Positions 47,892 to 57,333 of a stretch of 64,000 nucleotides of DNA are shown piece by piece. Position 1 is the stretch's first letter. Every line of letters starts with the position of its first letter. Below the pieces are notes generated by a model that did not search any database, was not told the origin of the DNA, and worked only from the letters and a program-made list of their open reading frames with translations. This DNA comes from Segatella baroniae B14 (GTDB lineage: Bacteria; Bacteroidota; Bacteroidia; Bacteroidales; Bacteroidaceae), in contig NZ_CP091799.1 in NCBI RefSeq assembly GCF_022024235.1, positions 1,466,001 to 1,530,000 on the forward strand, read 5' to 3'. Position numbers and translations under genes: made by a program.

Positions 47892-49739
47892 ATGAAAAAG
47901 AATATATTATTACCTGTTCTCGCGATAGCAGGAGGTTTGATGCTGACAAGTTGTGGCAAAGATTTTCTTGACGCAGAGAACAAATCAAATATTGATGCTG
48001 ACAAATACTTCTCTACTGCCGATGGTTTTGAGAATTTGGCAACAGCCCCTTATTACAAGCTTCGTGCTATCTTTGATGGCGACCAAAATCTATTCTTAAG
48101 TGGTACAGACCTTTACACAGAAGGCCGTTCGGGCTACGCTTCTACAGCTCTGTCCCTTTACAAAGACCTAAGTGATGAGAATAGTGATTGCCAAAGTTTC
48201 TACAGCCATTGCTATGATGGTATCCAGCAATGTAACACCGTTCTTAATTATTCGAATGCTGCTGGTACAAATGTAGCTAAGCGATTGGAAGAAGCTAAGG
48301 CGCTTAAAGCTTTCTATTACTATTTGTTGTCTCAACAGTTTGGTGGTGTCCCTATTTCTGACAAATATATCGCTAGTATTCAAACCAGCTTTCCTCGTGC
48401 AAGCATAGATTCTACTTATCAGTATATTACGGGGATACTTGAAGAAGTTGAGAAAAACAATATTCTCCCTACAGATGATCACACAGGCAAAGTTTCAATG
48501 CGCTTCGTTTACAACCTTTTGGCTAAAACATACTTAGCATGGGGTTGGGACTGTGGTACAACGGCTGATGCTGATGGTTCTAATGTAAAAGTTACCAACA
48601 AGAGCTACTTTGAGAAAGCAGCAGCCTATGCAGATAAGGCTATCAACGGGCAGAAGCCAATAATGACTTTTAGCAACATGTGGAACTTAGCTAATGAAGA
48701 CAATAATGATATCCTCTTCGCTATCAAGTATACACGTGGCATTACAGGTCAAGATGAAACAACCGATGGTAACCGTCAGGATGCTTACTTCAGTAATTAC
48801 TACAATGATGATAGTGGTAATGGTGGTAAAGGTTTAACCAAATATACCAATAGTATTTATCCTGCAAGTGAACGTCTGCTCTATCTCTTTGAGCCTGGTG
48901 ACGAACGCTTTGAAGGTACATTCATGGTTGAACAGAGAATGGAATATAAAAAGTACTATACTAACAATGCTGCAAATGATACCATTTATGGCTACTATCC
49001 TGCATGGTACTCTGACTTGAGCGAGACTGCTCTTCAAAACTATGTCAACTCGGATGCTACCCATGCACAGGCTAAGGTATATAGTTCTTCTGATCCTTGC
49101 GTCTTTATTTCTGCTACAGTTAACAAGAGAACTGGCAAGATCACTTATAAAACAGGTACACAAAGTTATAAGACTAGCCGCACGACCACAGGAACTTCTC
49201 TTTGCGTTCGAAAATTTGATGACTACACAGCTACACGTCACGGAACAAGTAAAGTATCATTCCACGATATTGTTTTGGCTCACTTAACTGAAACTTATCT
49301 TCTTGGTGCAGAAGCTTACTACATGGCTGGCAATGAGTCTAAGGCTCTTGAATATGTCAATGTGGTACGTGCACGATCTGGTGCTGAAACTCTCAGTAGT
49401 TTTGCCTCTTACAAACGTCACTATTCTGATGGTACTACTAATTCTATCAACACTGGTAGTGGTATAGACAATGTGCCTTACGTAACCAATCTAGATCCTG
49501 TGGATGTTATCTTAGATGAACGTGCACGTGAACTTTGTGGTGAGTTCTATCGCTGGATTGACCTCCGTCGTACGAAGAGATTGATCAACTACAATGTTGA
49601 ATACAATGGTTTGGATAAAAATAACTTTGTTGGTTCTGATGGCCAATACAAATGGTATCGTCCATTCCCTGTAGGTGAAATCAATTTGAATGACGCTTTA
49701 ACTAACGAGGATCAGAACCCTGGTTACAAAGCCGATTAA
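47892..49739 (+). CDS. SusD-family lipoprotein of the pectin locus
   Basis: 615 residues. Lipobox LTSC with Cys21. SusD features: lipoprotein start CGKDFLDAENKS, helical segment with KALKAFYYYLLSQQFGGVPI near 140, and C-terminal VILDERARELCGEFYRWIDL near 540. It should capture pectin fragments at the surface and close the SusC channel. It is followed by a 77-base gap that contains a strong GC hairpin and then the unknown secreted protein. Confidence 0.95.
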   Translation: MKKNILLPVLAIAGGLMLTSCGKDFLDAENKSNIDADKYFSTADGFENLATAPYYKLRAIFDGDQNLFLSGTDLYTEGRSGYASTALSLYKDLSDENSDCQSFYSHCYDGIQQCNTVLNYSNAAGTNVAKRLEEAKALKAFYYYLLSQQFGGVPISDKYIASIQTSFPRASIDSTYQYITGILEEVEKNNILPTDDHTGKVSMRFVYNLLAKTYLAWGWDCGTTADADGSNVKVTNKSYFEKAAAYADKAINGQKPIMTFSNMWNLANEDNNDILFAIKYTRGITGQDETTDGNRQDAYFSNYYNDDSGNGGKGLTKYTNSIYPASERLLYLFEPGDERFEGTFMVEQRMEYKKYYTNNAANDTIYGYYPAWYSDLSETALQNYVNSDATHAQAKVYSSSDPCVFISATVNKRTGKITYKTGTQSYKTSRTTTGTSLCVRKFDDYTATRHGTSKVSFHDIVLAHLTETYLLGAEAYYMAGNESKALEYVNVVRARSGAETLSSFASYKRHYSDGTTNSINTGSGIDNVPYVTNLDPVDVILDERARELCGEFYRWIDLRRTKRLINYNVEYNGLDKNNFVGSDGQYKWYRPFPVGEINLNDALTNEDQNPGYKAD

Positions 49740-49752
49740 AAACCAAAAAAAA

Positions 49753-49779
49753 TGCCGCCACCACTGATGTGTGGCGGCA
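49753..49779 (+). promoter_or_regulatory. Intercistronic hairpin between susD and the secreted-protein gene
   Basis: TGCCGCCAC (49753-49761) pairs perfectly with GTGGCGGCA (49771-49779), loop of 9. What follows is AATAAATAAATT, not a T-run, so on the plus strand it looks like an attenuator or RNA-stabilising structure rather than a full terminator. The minus strand would have the T-run. Confidence 0.6.
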
Positions 49780-49816
49780 AATAAATAAATTATTAACCTG
49801 TTAAAACACAAAAATT

Positions 49817-50737
49817 ATGAAGAAAAGTTTACTTATTTTCGGAGCTTTATTCCTTAGTTTGGCAGCATCAGCCCAAACAATCAAGTGGAATTGCTATGCA
49901 ACAACTACAGACGGAAAAAATACGACTGCAGAAGGTCTTGACATCACTGGAACAGTAACAGGAAGTACAACAATCAAAGCTAGTGCAGCTACTGCTTCTA
50001 GCGGTATTAAGGCTACATCTGCAAGTTTAACCGTACAAAAAACACACAAAGATAATGCAGGCAATTCTCTTAATTATATAGACAATGACAGAGGCCTTTA
50101 TAAATGGACTCCGAATTTGGTTAATGGTACAGATGCTCCAAAAAAGACCTTAGAGGATGCTACCGCAGGAGAAGCCTTCGTTAATTTCACTGTTGAAGAA
50201 ACAAACACGACCAAGTATTTGACCCTTAAAACTATTAAGTTTAAGGCTGCACGTTTCGGTACAGATGCTGTTCGTATCAATGCTCGTATTACAGGCTCAA
50301 GCGACGATGGTGACTTTGCCACTCCATGGTTGATTACTGCCGAGAACAATCAAGCAATTACCGGGGCTCCTGATACATACGTTGTAGAAGATGGTGTAGA
50401 AGGTACTATTGTTGGTGCTCGGCCTTCACGTGAAGATGCGACTAAAGTCGGATCTAACGACAACGGATATACACAGTACACAATCGCTGTTCCTGCTGAC
50501 ATTCCTACTTCTACATACGAAGCAACTCTCCAAGTCGTTATTTATGGTATTGCTGATAATAAAGCAGCAGCTATCTTTGACGTTGAACTCTCTGCAGATG
50601 AAGCAACTGGCATCTCTACTGTAAAGGGTGAAGCAGCTGCTAAAGATGCTCCAACATACAATCTTGCTGGTCAAAAGGTTTCTAAGGACTTCAAGGGTGT
50701 AGTCATTAAGAATGGTAAGAAGTCTATCTTGAAGTAA
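49817..50737 (+). CDS. Secreted protein of unknown function in the pectin locus
   Basis: 306 residues. Signal peptide MKKSLLIFGALFLSLAASAQ, cleaved after SAQ or ASA. The mature part is Thr/Ser/Ala rich, with alternating beta-strand pattern and no motif I recognise. The last 26 residues, from YNLAGQKV to GVVIKNGKKSILK, match the end of the neighbouring pectate lyase. Third gene of the susCD unit behind an intercistronic hairpin, ended by a terminator. A pectin-binding or enzyme role is suggested only by position. Confidence 0.85.
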   Translation: MKKSLLIFGALFLSLAASAQTIKWNCYATTTDGKNTTAEGLDITGTVTGSTTIKASAATASSGIKATSASLTVQKTHKDNAGNSLNYIDNDRGLYKWTPNLVNGTDAPKKTLEDATAGEAFVNFTVEETNTTKYLTLKTIKFKAARFGTDAVRINARITGSSDDGDFATPWLITAENNQAITGAPDTYVVEDGVEGTIVGARPSREDATKVGSNDNGYTQYTIAVPADIPTSTYEATLQVVIYGIADNKAAAIFDVELSADEATGISTVKGEAAAKDAPTYNLAGQKVSKDFKGVVIKNGKKSILK

Positions 50738-50778
50738 ATTTAGAATAGACGAATTAAATCTCTTAATAACCAATTTAC

Positions 50779-50821
50779 ACAACGGTTTCTCTTCCTACCA
50801 GGAATAGAGGCCGTTGTTTTT
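50779..50821 (+). terminator. Terminator of the susCD-secreted protein unit
   Basis: Imperfect 18-base arms starting ACAACGG and ending CCGTTGT with G-U pairs, followed by five T. Confidence 0.8.
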
Positions 50822-50931
50822 ATACCTATCACAAGCCTACATGAAGTTTCTCTATCAATACAAAAAACGAATATCACTCGGCTCTATTTATTTTTAACTT
50901 TTCTTATCATATAAAACCCAACAAAATCATG

Positions 50932-50939
50932 TAACTTTG
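50932..50939 (+). promoter_or_regulatory. Predicted -7 box for the pectate lyase
   Basis: TAACTTTG followed by CAA, 35 bases before the first ATG; the lyase is thus a separate transcription unit from susCD. Confidence 0.6.
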
Positions 50940-50974
50940 CAACCAAGGATAAAAAAATAGAAAACAATAATTAG

Positions 50975-52186
50975 ATGATGAACAAACTACTTTTATCTGC
51001 TATGGCACTTCTTTTTAGTGCCTTGCATATTCAAGCGCAAACCATATCAAATGCATATGACGACGGAAAGCCTTTAGGATGGGGTGCTAGTGTAACCGGT
51101 AGCAATGATGAAAATCCTATAACAGTAACAAATTATACTGAATTTGTAAATGCTTGTAAAGTTACCACAAACAAGACAATTTACGTAAAAGGGGAAATCA
51201 GTTTTAGCGGATCATATTCTCTCAATACAAGCAACAAGACTATTTATGGACTTCCAGGTTCTGCTCTTGTGAATACGAACAGAACTGATAAGAGCAAAAC
51301 GGGTATTCTTACTATAAAAGGTGACAATATCATCCTTCGCAATCTTACATTTAAGAGTGCAGGAGCTTACGATATCGATGGTAATGACAATATTACCGTA
51401 GATGGTGCCACTAATGTATGGATAGACCATTGCGACATTCAAGATGGTGTAGACGGTAATCTTGATGTGGTTAATGGTGCAGATAAAGTATGTATATCTT
51501 GGACACGTTTCCGCTATTTGATAGAGCCTTTGGCTAATGGTTCAGGTGGCTCTGACGACCATCGTAACTGTAACCTGATTGGTAACAGCGATAAGAATGC
51601 TAATGAAGATACAGATAAACTTCGGGTTACCTTTAAAAACTGTTGGTGGGACGAAGGATGCCACGAACGCTGTCCACGTGTACGCTTCGGCAAAGTACAC
51701 ATTGCCAACTGCCTTTTCTCTTCTTCTGTGGTTAGCTATTGTATTGGCTACGGCTATAAAAGTAATATCTACGCTGAAGGTAATGCTTTTACTTCAGCTA
51801 AAGCAAAAAAGACTCCATGGAAGAATTATGCTACCAGTGGTTCATATACCGATTATAATATCACGACTAAAGACAACTTGGGCGTAAACGAAGAAATTCA
51901 AGCAAAATCAGGAAGTGAAGACTATTGGATTCCATCAACTGATTACTCTATGAGTGTATATGATGCGAGTTTAGTTGAATCTGTAGTAGGCAACGAGGAA
52001 AATGGCGCAGGTGCAACCTTAACCATTAATGAAGGCGAAGCATATACGACAGGCATCGAAACCATTGCTGTAGAAACATCTTTGACAAATGAAGATCATG
52101 CAATCTATAACCAAGCAGGTCAGAGAGTCAATAGTAACTACCGCGGTTTAGTTATTAAAAACGGTAAGAAATATATTCAAAAGTAA
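50975..52186 (+). CDS. Pectate lyase (polysaccharide lyase family 1)
   Basis: 403 residues; signal peptide to about residue 21 (IQAQ). Parallel beta-helix with PL1 signatures: VWIDHCDI (WIDH at 149-152), the Ca2+-binding Asp-rich region VDGNLDVVNGADKVCISW (near 159-176) and the catalytic CHERCPRVR (229-237, the R-x-P-x-x-R pattern). It cleaves de-esterified homogalacturonan by beta-elimination. The C-terminal 26 residues (YNQAGQRV ... GLVIKNGKKYIQK) are shared with the preceding secreted protein. Single-gene unit with strong terminator. ATGATG allows a start at 50975 or 50978. Confidence 0.95.
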   Translation: MMNKLLLSAMALLFSALHIQAQTISNAYDDGKPLGWGASVTGSNDENPITVTNYTEFVNACKVTTNKTIYVKGEISFSGSYSLNTSNKTIYGLPGSALVNTNRTDKSKTGILTIKGDNIILRNLTFKSAGAYDIDGNDNITVDGATNVWIDHCDIQDGVDGNLDVVNGADKVCISWTRFRYLIEPLANGSGGSDDHRNCNLIGNSDKNANEDTDKLRVTFKNCWWDEGCHERCPRVRFGKVHIANCLFSSSVVSYCIGYGYKSNIYAEGNAFTSAKAKKTPWKNYATSGSYTDYNITTKDNLGVNEEIQAKSGSEDYWIPSTDYSMSVYDASLVESVVGNEENGAGATLTINEGEAYTTGIETIAVETSLTNEDHAIYNQAGQRVNSNYRGLVIKNGKKYIQK

Positions 52187-52200
52187 CAATTATACACTAT

Positions 52201-52247
52201 TACAACAAAAAAGGATTGCCCGTATTAAGCAATCCTTTTTTGTTGTA
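52201..52247. terminator. Bidirectional terminator between pectate lyase and MerR gene
   Basis: Perfect 19-base arms 52201-52219 and 52229-52247 with GGATTGC at the tip, A-run and T-run at the base; convergent genes on both sides. Confidence 0.9.
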
Positions 52248-52261
52248 TATTCAGCTATTGA

Positions 52262-52615
52262 CTATACCAAACTATCAATTTTCTGTTTCAACTCCATCAG
52301 TTGATCACGCACAGAAATCAGCGTTTCAAGTATCTGCGCACTTTTATCTGCACCTTTACGATTTTCATTAAGATATTTTCGAGCAGCAGCTATTTTCAAG
52401 CCCCTCACCTTAATCAAACTACGAATAACCTTAATTTGTTCAATATCCTTCTCCATATATTGGCGAACACCACTGCCAGAAGTTTTCGGCTTGAGATGAG
52501 GAAATTCCTTTTCCCAGAAGCGAAGAGTCGATTCATTCACATCCAGCATTTGAGCAACTTCCTTAATCGAATAATATAATTTGACGTTTTTATTTTGGTT
52601 CAATGCCATGGTCAT
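52262..52615 (-). CDS. MerR-family transcriptional regulator
   Basis: 117 residues. N-terminal winged helix-turn-helix of MerR type: YYSIKEVAQMLDVNESTLRFWEKEFPHL (residues about 14-42, key residues IKEVA and LRFWE), then the second helix and wing with VRQYMEKDIEQI and a C-terminal coiled coil for dimerisation. There is no effector-binding domain and no cysteine set for metals. ATG at 52615 or 52609 are both possible. The gene sits divergent to alaS in many Bacteroidetes, with no known target. Confidence 0.92.
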   Translation of the reverse strand: MTMALNQNKNVKLYYSIKEVAQMLDVNESTLRFWEKEFPHLKPKTSGSGVRQYMEKDIEQIKVIRSLIKVRGLKIAAARKYLNENRKGADKSAQILETLISVRDQLMELKQKIDSLV

Positions 52616-52638
52616 TCACAATTAATAACTTTTAATTG

Positions 52639-52646
52639 CAAAGATA
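52639..52646 (-). promoter_or_regulatory. Predicted -7 box for the MerR gene
   Basis: TATCTTTG followed by CA on the minus strand, 23 bases before the ATG at 52615; divergent to the alaS box 44 bases away. Confidence 0.55.
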
Positions 52647-52690
52647 AGAAAAATCTTTTATCCCCACCCTTTTGTCTCTTATCTTTTTTG

Positions 52691-52698
52691 TATCTTTG
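52691..52698 (+). promoter_or_regulatory. Predicted -7 box for alaS
   Basis: TATCTTTG followed by CAA, 41 bases before the alaS ATG. Confidence 0.6.
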
Positions 52699-52739
52699 CA
52701 AGCGATTTTTAATGCAAAAAGATTAAAACAAGATATAAT

Positions 52740-55406
52740 ATGATGACAGCTAATGAAATCCGTGACTCATATTTAAAATATTTCGAGTCAAAAGGACACG
52801 TTATCGTACCGTCTGCTCCTATTGTTGTGAAGGACGACCCTACGCTGATGTTTACTAATGCTGGTATGAACCAGTGGAAAGATATCATCCTTGGTACTAA
52901 GGAACCAGAACCACGCCGTCGTGCTGACACACAGAAATGTTTGCGCGTTAGTGGTAAGCACAATGACCTCGAAGAAGTAGGTCGTGATTCTGCGTTGAGC
53001 CACCACACCATGTTTGAGATGTTAGGTAACTGGAGCTTTGGTGACTACTTCAAAGAAGGTGCAATCGATATGGCATACGAGTATCTTGTTGATGTACTCA
53101 AGCTTGATCCTAAAGACCTTTACGTAACCGTATTCGAAGGTGACGAAGCTGAGAATCTCGAACGTGATGACGAAGCTGCAAAATTCTGGGAGAAGCACTT
53201 CCCTAAAAACCATATCGTCAATGGTAACAAGCATGATAATTTCTGGGAGATGGGCGACCAAGGTCCTTGCGGTCCATGTACAGAGATCCATATCGACTTC
53301 CGTTCTGAAGAAGAAAAGGCTAAAGTTCCTGGTGAAGAACTCGTTAACAAAGATCATCCAAAGGTTATCGAGATTTGGAACAACGTATTTATGCAATACA
53401 ACCGCAAAGCTGACGGTACCCTGGAACCACTAAAGATGCAGGTTATTGATACTGGTATGGGCTTTGAACGCCTTGTTCGTCTTATGCAAGGTAAGAATTC
53501 TAATTACGATACTGATATTTTCACTCCTATCATCGATGAGATTGAGCGTATCTCTGGCAAGAAATATAATCACACATTCCCAGAGGGCGATAATGGTGAA
53601 GGCATCAATGAAGAACAAAAAGTAGATATCGCTATTCGTGTCGTAGCCGATCACCTCCGTGCGGTAGCTTTTGCCATTGCAGATGGTCAGTTGCCTAGCA
53701 ATGCCAAAGCAGGATATGTAATCCGTCGTATTCTCCGCCGTGCAGTACGTTATTACTATACATTCCTCGACCAAAAGGAAGCATTCATGTTTAAGTTACT
53801 CCCTACTCTCGTAGCCGAGATGGGTGGTGCATATCCAGAGTTAAAAGCACAGCAGGAACTTATTGGTCGTGTCATGAAAGAAGAGGAAGATTCTTTCCTT
53901 CGTACTTTGGAGAAAGGTATCAATCTTCTCAATGGCGATATGGAAACATTGAAAGCTAATGGCAAAACTGAACTCGATGGTGCTTCTGCTTTCCGTCTTT
54001 TCGATACCTACGGTTTCCCTCTCGACTTGACAGAACTTATCTGTACAGAGAATGGTTACACCGTTGATGAAAAAGGCTTCAACGAAGAAATGGCTAAGCA
54101 GAAGGCTCGTGCCCGCAATGCTGCTGCTGTAGAAAATGGCGACTGGCAGGTAATCAAGGAAGGTGAACAGGAATTTGTAGGTTATGACTATTCTGAATAT
54201 CCATGCCACATTCTCCGTTACCGTCAGGTTACTCAGAAGAAAAATACATTCTATGAACTGGTTCTTGACCACACTCCTTTCTACGGCGAAATGGGTGGTC
54301 AGGTAGGTGACTGCGGTACTCTCGTTTCTGAAAATGAAACCGTAACTGTTACCGATACTAAGCGCGAAAACAACCAGAGTATTCATATCGTAAAGAAATT
54401 ACCTGAAGACTTAAACGCTGAATTCATGGCTTGTGTAGACCTTGACAAGCGCAATGGTTCTGCAGCTAACCATACTGCTACTCACCTTCTCGACTATGCA
54501 TTGAAGCAGGTATTGGGTGATCATGTTGAGCAAAAGGGTTCTTACGTAGATGATAAAGTTTTACGTTTCGACTTCTCACACTTCCAGAAGGTAACAGATG
54601 AAGAAATTCGTCAAGTAGAGCGTATCGTCAACGCAATGATCCGTCAGGATCTGCCTTTGGATGAGCATCGTGACACACCTATTGAGGAAGCTAAGGAACT
54701 TGGTGCTATTGCACTCTTCGGTGAGAAATATGGCGATAAGGTTCGCGTTGTTCGCTTCGGACCTTCTGCTGAATTCTGTGGTGGTATTCACGCTCAGAGC
54801 ACAGGACGCATCGGCTTCTTCAAGATTATCTCTGAAAGCAGTGTCGCTGCTGGTGTACGCCGTATTGAGGCTCTCACTGGTAAGGCTTGTGAAGAAACTT
54901 TATATACCTTACAGGATACTTTGTCTGATGTAAAGTCTCTCTTCAATAATGCCAAAGATTTGCATGCTGTTATTCAGAAGTACATCGATGAGCATGATGC
55001 CATGAAGAAGGAAGTAGAAAAATTCCAGGCTCAGATGGTAGAGCGTACTAAGAATGATTTGGTTAGCAAGGCTCAGGAAATTAATGGTGTGAAGGTTGTA
55101 AAGGCTGTTTTGCCTCTTGAACCTAATGCTGCTAAAGACTTGGTATTCAAAATTCGCGAGGCTATTCCTGAAAACTTGGTAGCTGTTATTGGTAGTACCT
55201 CTAATGATAAACCGATGTTGAGCGTTATGTTCAGCGACGATATGGTTAAGAATCATGACCTAAATGCAGGTAAGATGATTCGTGAAGCCGCTAAGCTCAT
55301 CAAGGGTGGCGGTGGTGGCCAGCCTCACTATGCACAGGCTGGTGGCAAGGATGTAGAAGGTATCCATGCTGCTGTCGACAAGATTATCGAATTAGCAAAC
55401 TTGTAA
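52740..55406 (+). CDS. alaS: Alanyl-tRNA synthetase
   Basis: 888 residues. Class II catalytic core with motif 1 ([11 protein letters not shown] near 40) and motif 2/3 regions ([13 protein letters not shown] near 175), tRNA-recognition helices, editing domain with HTATH (near 580, zinc His) and [13 protein letters not shown] (near 680, zinc Cys and His), then a C-Ala domain ending in [14 protein letters not shown]. It charges tRNA-Ala and removes mischarged Ser and Gly. ATGATG offers two starts, 52740 or 52743. Own promoter and terminator. Confidence 0.98.
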   Translation: MMTANEIRDSYLKYFESKGHVIVPSAPIVVKDDPTLMFTNAGMNQWKDIILGTKEPEPRRRADTQKCLRVSGKHNDLEEVGRDSALSHHTMFEMLGNWSFGDYFKEGAIDMAYEYLVDVLKLDPKDLYVTVFEGDEAENLERDDEAAKFWEKHFPKNHIVNGNKHDNFWEMGDQGPCGPCTEIHIDFRSEEEKAKVPGEELVNKDHPKVIEIWNNVFMQYNRKADGTLEPLKMQVIDTGMGFERLVRLMQGKNSNYDTDIFTPIIDEIERISGKKYNHTFPEGDNGEGINEEQKVDIAIRVVADHLRAVAFAIADGQLPSNAKAGYVIRRILRRAVRYYYTFLDQKEAFMFKLLPTLVAEMGGAYPELKAQQELIGRVMKEEEDSFLRTLEKGINLLNGDMETLKANGKTELDGASAFRLFDTYGFPLDLTELICTENGYTVDEKGFNEEMAKQKARARNAAAVENGDWQVIKEGEQEFVGYDYSEYPCHILRYRQVTQKKNTFYELVLDHTPFYGEMGGQVGDCGTLVSENETVTVTDTKRENNQSIHIVKKLPEDLNAEFMACVDLDKRNGSAANHTATHLLDYALKQVLGDHVEQKGSYVDDKVLRFDFSHFQKVTDEEIRQVERIVNAMIRQDLPLDEHRDTPIEEAKELGAIALFGEKYGDKVRVVRFGPSAEFCGGIHAQSTGRIGFFKIISESSVAAGVRRIEALTGKACEETLYTLQDTLSDVKSLFNNAKDLHAVIQKYIDEHDAMKKEVEKFQAQMVERTKNDLVSKAQEINGVKVVKAVLPLEPNAAKDLVFKIREAIPENLVAVIGSTSNDKPMLSVMFSDDMVKNHDLNAGKMIREAAKLIKGGGGGQPHYAQAGGKDVEGIHAAVDKIIELANL

Positions 55407-55435
55407 TAAGTAATTATATATCTCACTAAATCAGC

Positions 55436-55467
55436 AAAAGCCGGGCTCCGCGAGGAACTCGGCTTTT
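55436..55467 (+). terminator. Terminator of alaS
   Basis: GC-rich hairpin with arms AAAAGCCG... (from 55436) and ...CGGCTTTT (to 55467), T-run at the end. Confidence 0.85.
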
Positions 55468-55508
55468 CCTTTATTAATAATCCATGATCTAGTCAAAATA
55501 AAGTTCTT

Positions 55509-56174
55509 TTAGAGAAAGACTTGCTGCATTTCTCCCAGTTTTTCTTCAAACAGATCAACTGTTACCGATCTGCCTCGTAGACTTCTTACCTGCGGAAAAC
55601 TATCAAAATAAGCATCTCTACTAGAATACCAACCATAGTTTTGAATTTGACGAACACCACGAATCTGGCGGTCGATTATAGTAGAAAATTTCGGATTGAC
55701 CACACTTAGATAGTGCTTGCCATCCTCCATCTCCAAAGCTAATACCAAATAAGAAGAACTTCGCTTACGCAGAACTTTCTGTTCTGCTTTACTAGAAAGT
55801 TTCCATCCTTTCGTAGTTGTCATAGCCTTTATTTCCCAACCATACTTACGGTTCAGTTTTTCCGCCATGCCCTTAAACACTATTCCATGTGGAGCAGTAT
55901 CTTTTAATCCTGTATAAGCGATACTATAATGAATCATTTCATGTAATAGTACATTCTGGGCTTGTCGCTCTGTCATATCGTAATAGGTAGTCAACTTAAT
56001 CGTGAAATCATAAAGTTTAGTTCCCAATAATCTACGTGCCCGTTTACACGAGAAATAGCCGAGACGAGTACGACTTCGACACAATCCTAATATAGGTAGA
56101 GGAAGACCTCCGCCAAAATAGGCAGTATTAAATTGTAGAAACTGACTTTCGAGCCAGCTTACACTTACTATCAT
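55509..56174 (-). CDS. SprT-like zinc protein
   Basis: 221 residues. The metal site HEMIHY (HExxH, near 85-89) sits in NVLLHEMIHYSIAY, with a further conserved GxxF..H-G-x-x-F segment (TAPHGIVFKGMAEKLN) that supplies the third His, as in SprT/Spartan-type proteins. The C-terminus lacks the zinc-ribbon cysteines of some relatives. A protease role on DNA-protein crosslinks is known for eukaryotic Spartan; for this bacterial form it is unproven. Its start overlaps the stop of the metallophosphoesterase gene (ATGA), suggesting coupling. Confidence 0.85.
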   Translation of the reverse strand: MIVSVSWLESQFLQFNTAYFGGGLPLPILGLCRSRTRLGYFSCKRARRLLGTKLYDFTIKLTTYYDMTERQAQNVLLHEMIHYSIAYTGLKDTAPHGIVFKGMAEKLNRKYGWEIKAMTTTKGWKLSSKAEQKVLRKRSSSYLVLALEMEDGKHYLSVVNPKFSTIIDRQIRGVRQIQNYGWYSSRDAYFDSFPQVRSLRGRSVTVDLFEEKLGEMQQVFL

Positions 56175-57268
56175 CGCTTTGTTAATGTTGCTACTAAATA
56201 TTCAGAATGAGTACCAATACGGAATTTGGCACCCCATATACCGATACCGCTACTTACAAAGTATTGAGTTTTCCCTTTGGTTAACGGCCCATAAGCTTTT
56301 TCATACATGGCGTCCTCTATCCATGATATCGGCCACACCTGACCATAGTGAGTATGGCCGCTCAACTGGAAATCAATTCCACTTTTCTCTGCCTCCTCCA
56401 AATGATAGGGTTGATGATCTAGCAGAATGGTATATTTATTTTTGTCTTTTACCTGTTTATACAAATCAGCTACAGAGGCACGTTTCTTATTCGTACGATC
56501 ATCACGGCCGATAATATTGACACCCATCACTTCGGCCACTTCATCTTTCAAGAGATGAATACCTGCCTCATGATAAAACTTCTGAGCCCGTGGTTCACCA
56601 CTATAATACTCGTGATTACCCAAGCAAGCGTAAATCGGAGCTTTAATTCTTCTAAAATCTTCAGCCATATTCTGCTCTTCAATAGCACGTATACTGCCAT
56701 CGATGATATCACCACCTATTAAGACTAAATCTGGATGTTCTGCATTAATCAGTTCAATCCATTTCCGAATCTCTGCCTTACGATTATGATAACCAAGATG
56801 TAAATCGGTCATCATCACGATTTTCAAAGGACGTTCTATGGCCTTCGCTGTCTGCAAAACGATCGGCTGACGTTCCTTTTGCAGATAATTCCAATAAGCA
56901 TAGGTAAAGAGTGAAGTCATAAACACGAAGACTGCAATACTACCTTTTGTACTTTGATAAAGCCATTCTCGGGGAACAATATGCATAAGTCTTCCTAAAT
57001 CAAGGACAAGGAAAAGCATCACTGCATAAAGCATGACAAAAATAGAAGAATTACCCACCTCATACAACACCTCGGATACCATCATAGGATAACGATCCAA
57101 ACCTACGGTGAAGTTGGTTATCATCACTACAAAACACAAAGCTAAAATAACAGCTATAATGGTTTTAACAACTGGTGATAGTGGCAGAATATTCCACACA
57201 TGCCACAGCGAATAAGCAAGTCCTATGATAGGTAGGACAAAAAATGTAAAAGCCCATATTGTATTCAT
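56171..57268 (-). CDS. Membrane-anchored metallophosphoesterase (YaeI/YkuE-like)
   Basis: 365 residues. Four N-terminal transmembrane helices (about 5-27, 35-56, 73-95, 108-128), then a calcineurin-type phosphoesterase domain with the five motifs in order: MTDLHLGY (DxH), GGDIID (GDxxD), GNHEYY (GNHE), a later His, and GHTHYGQ (GHxH). Relatives act on UDP-diacylglucosamine or phospholipids at the membrane, but the substrate here is open. It has no obvious -7 box in the 65 bases before it and may be read with the RecD-like gene upstream. Confidence 0.92.
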   Translation of the reverse strand: MNTIWAFTFFVLPIIGLAYSLWHVWNILPLSPVVKTIIAVILALCFVVMITNFTVGLDRYPMMVSEVLYEVGNSSIFVMLYAVMLFLVLDLGRLMHIVPREWLYQSTKGSIAVFVFMTSLFTYAYWNYLQKERQPIVLQTAKAIERPLKIVMMTDLHLGYHNRKAEIRKWIELINAEHPDLVLIGGDIIDGSIRAIEEQNMAEDFRRIKAPIYACLGNHEYYSGEPRAQKFYHEAGIHLLKDEVAEVMGVNIIGRDDRTNKKRASVADLYKQVKDKNKYTILLDHQPYHLEEAEKSGIDFQLSGHTHYGQVWPISWIEDAMYEKAYGPLTKGKTQYFVSSGIGIWGAKFRIGTHSEYLVATLTKR

Positions 57269-57333
57269 AGCTGCAAAATTACAATATTCTCATGGAATAT
57301 GAAGTATACATTTATTGATAAAAACTACCAGTT

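Noticed and set aside
43255..52186. A complete pectin utilisation locus including its regulator
   Set aside because: No HTCS, AraC-type or sigma/anti-sigma gene is present; the MerR protein at 52.3 kb belongs to the alaS neighbourhood and cannot be tied to pectin by sequence.
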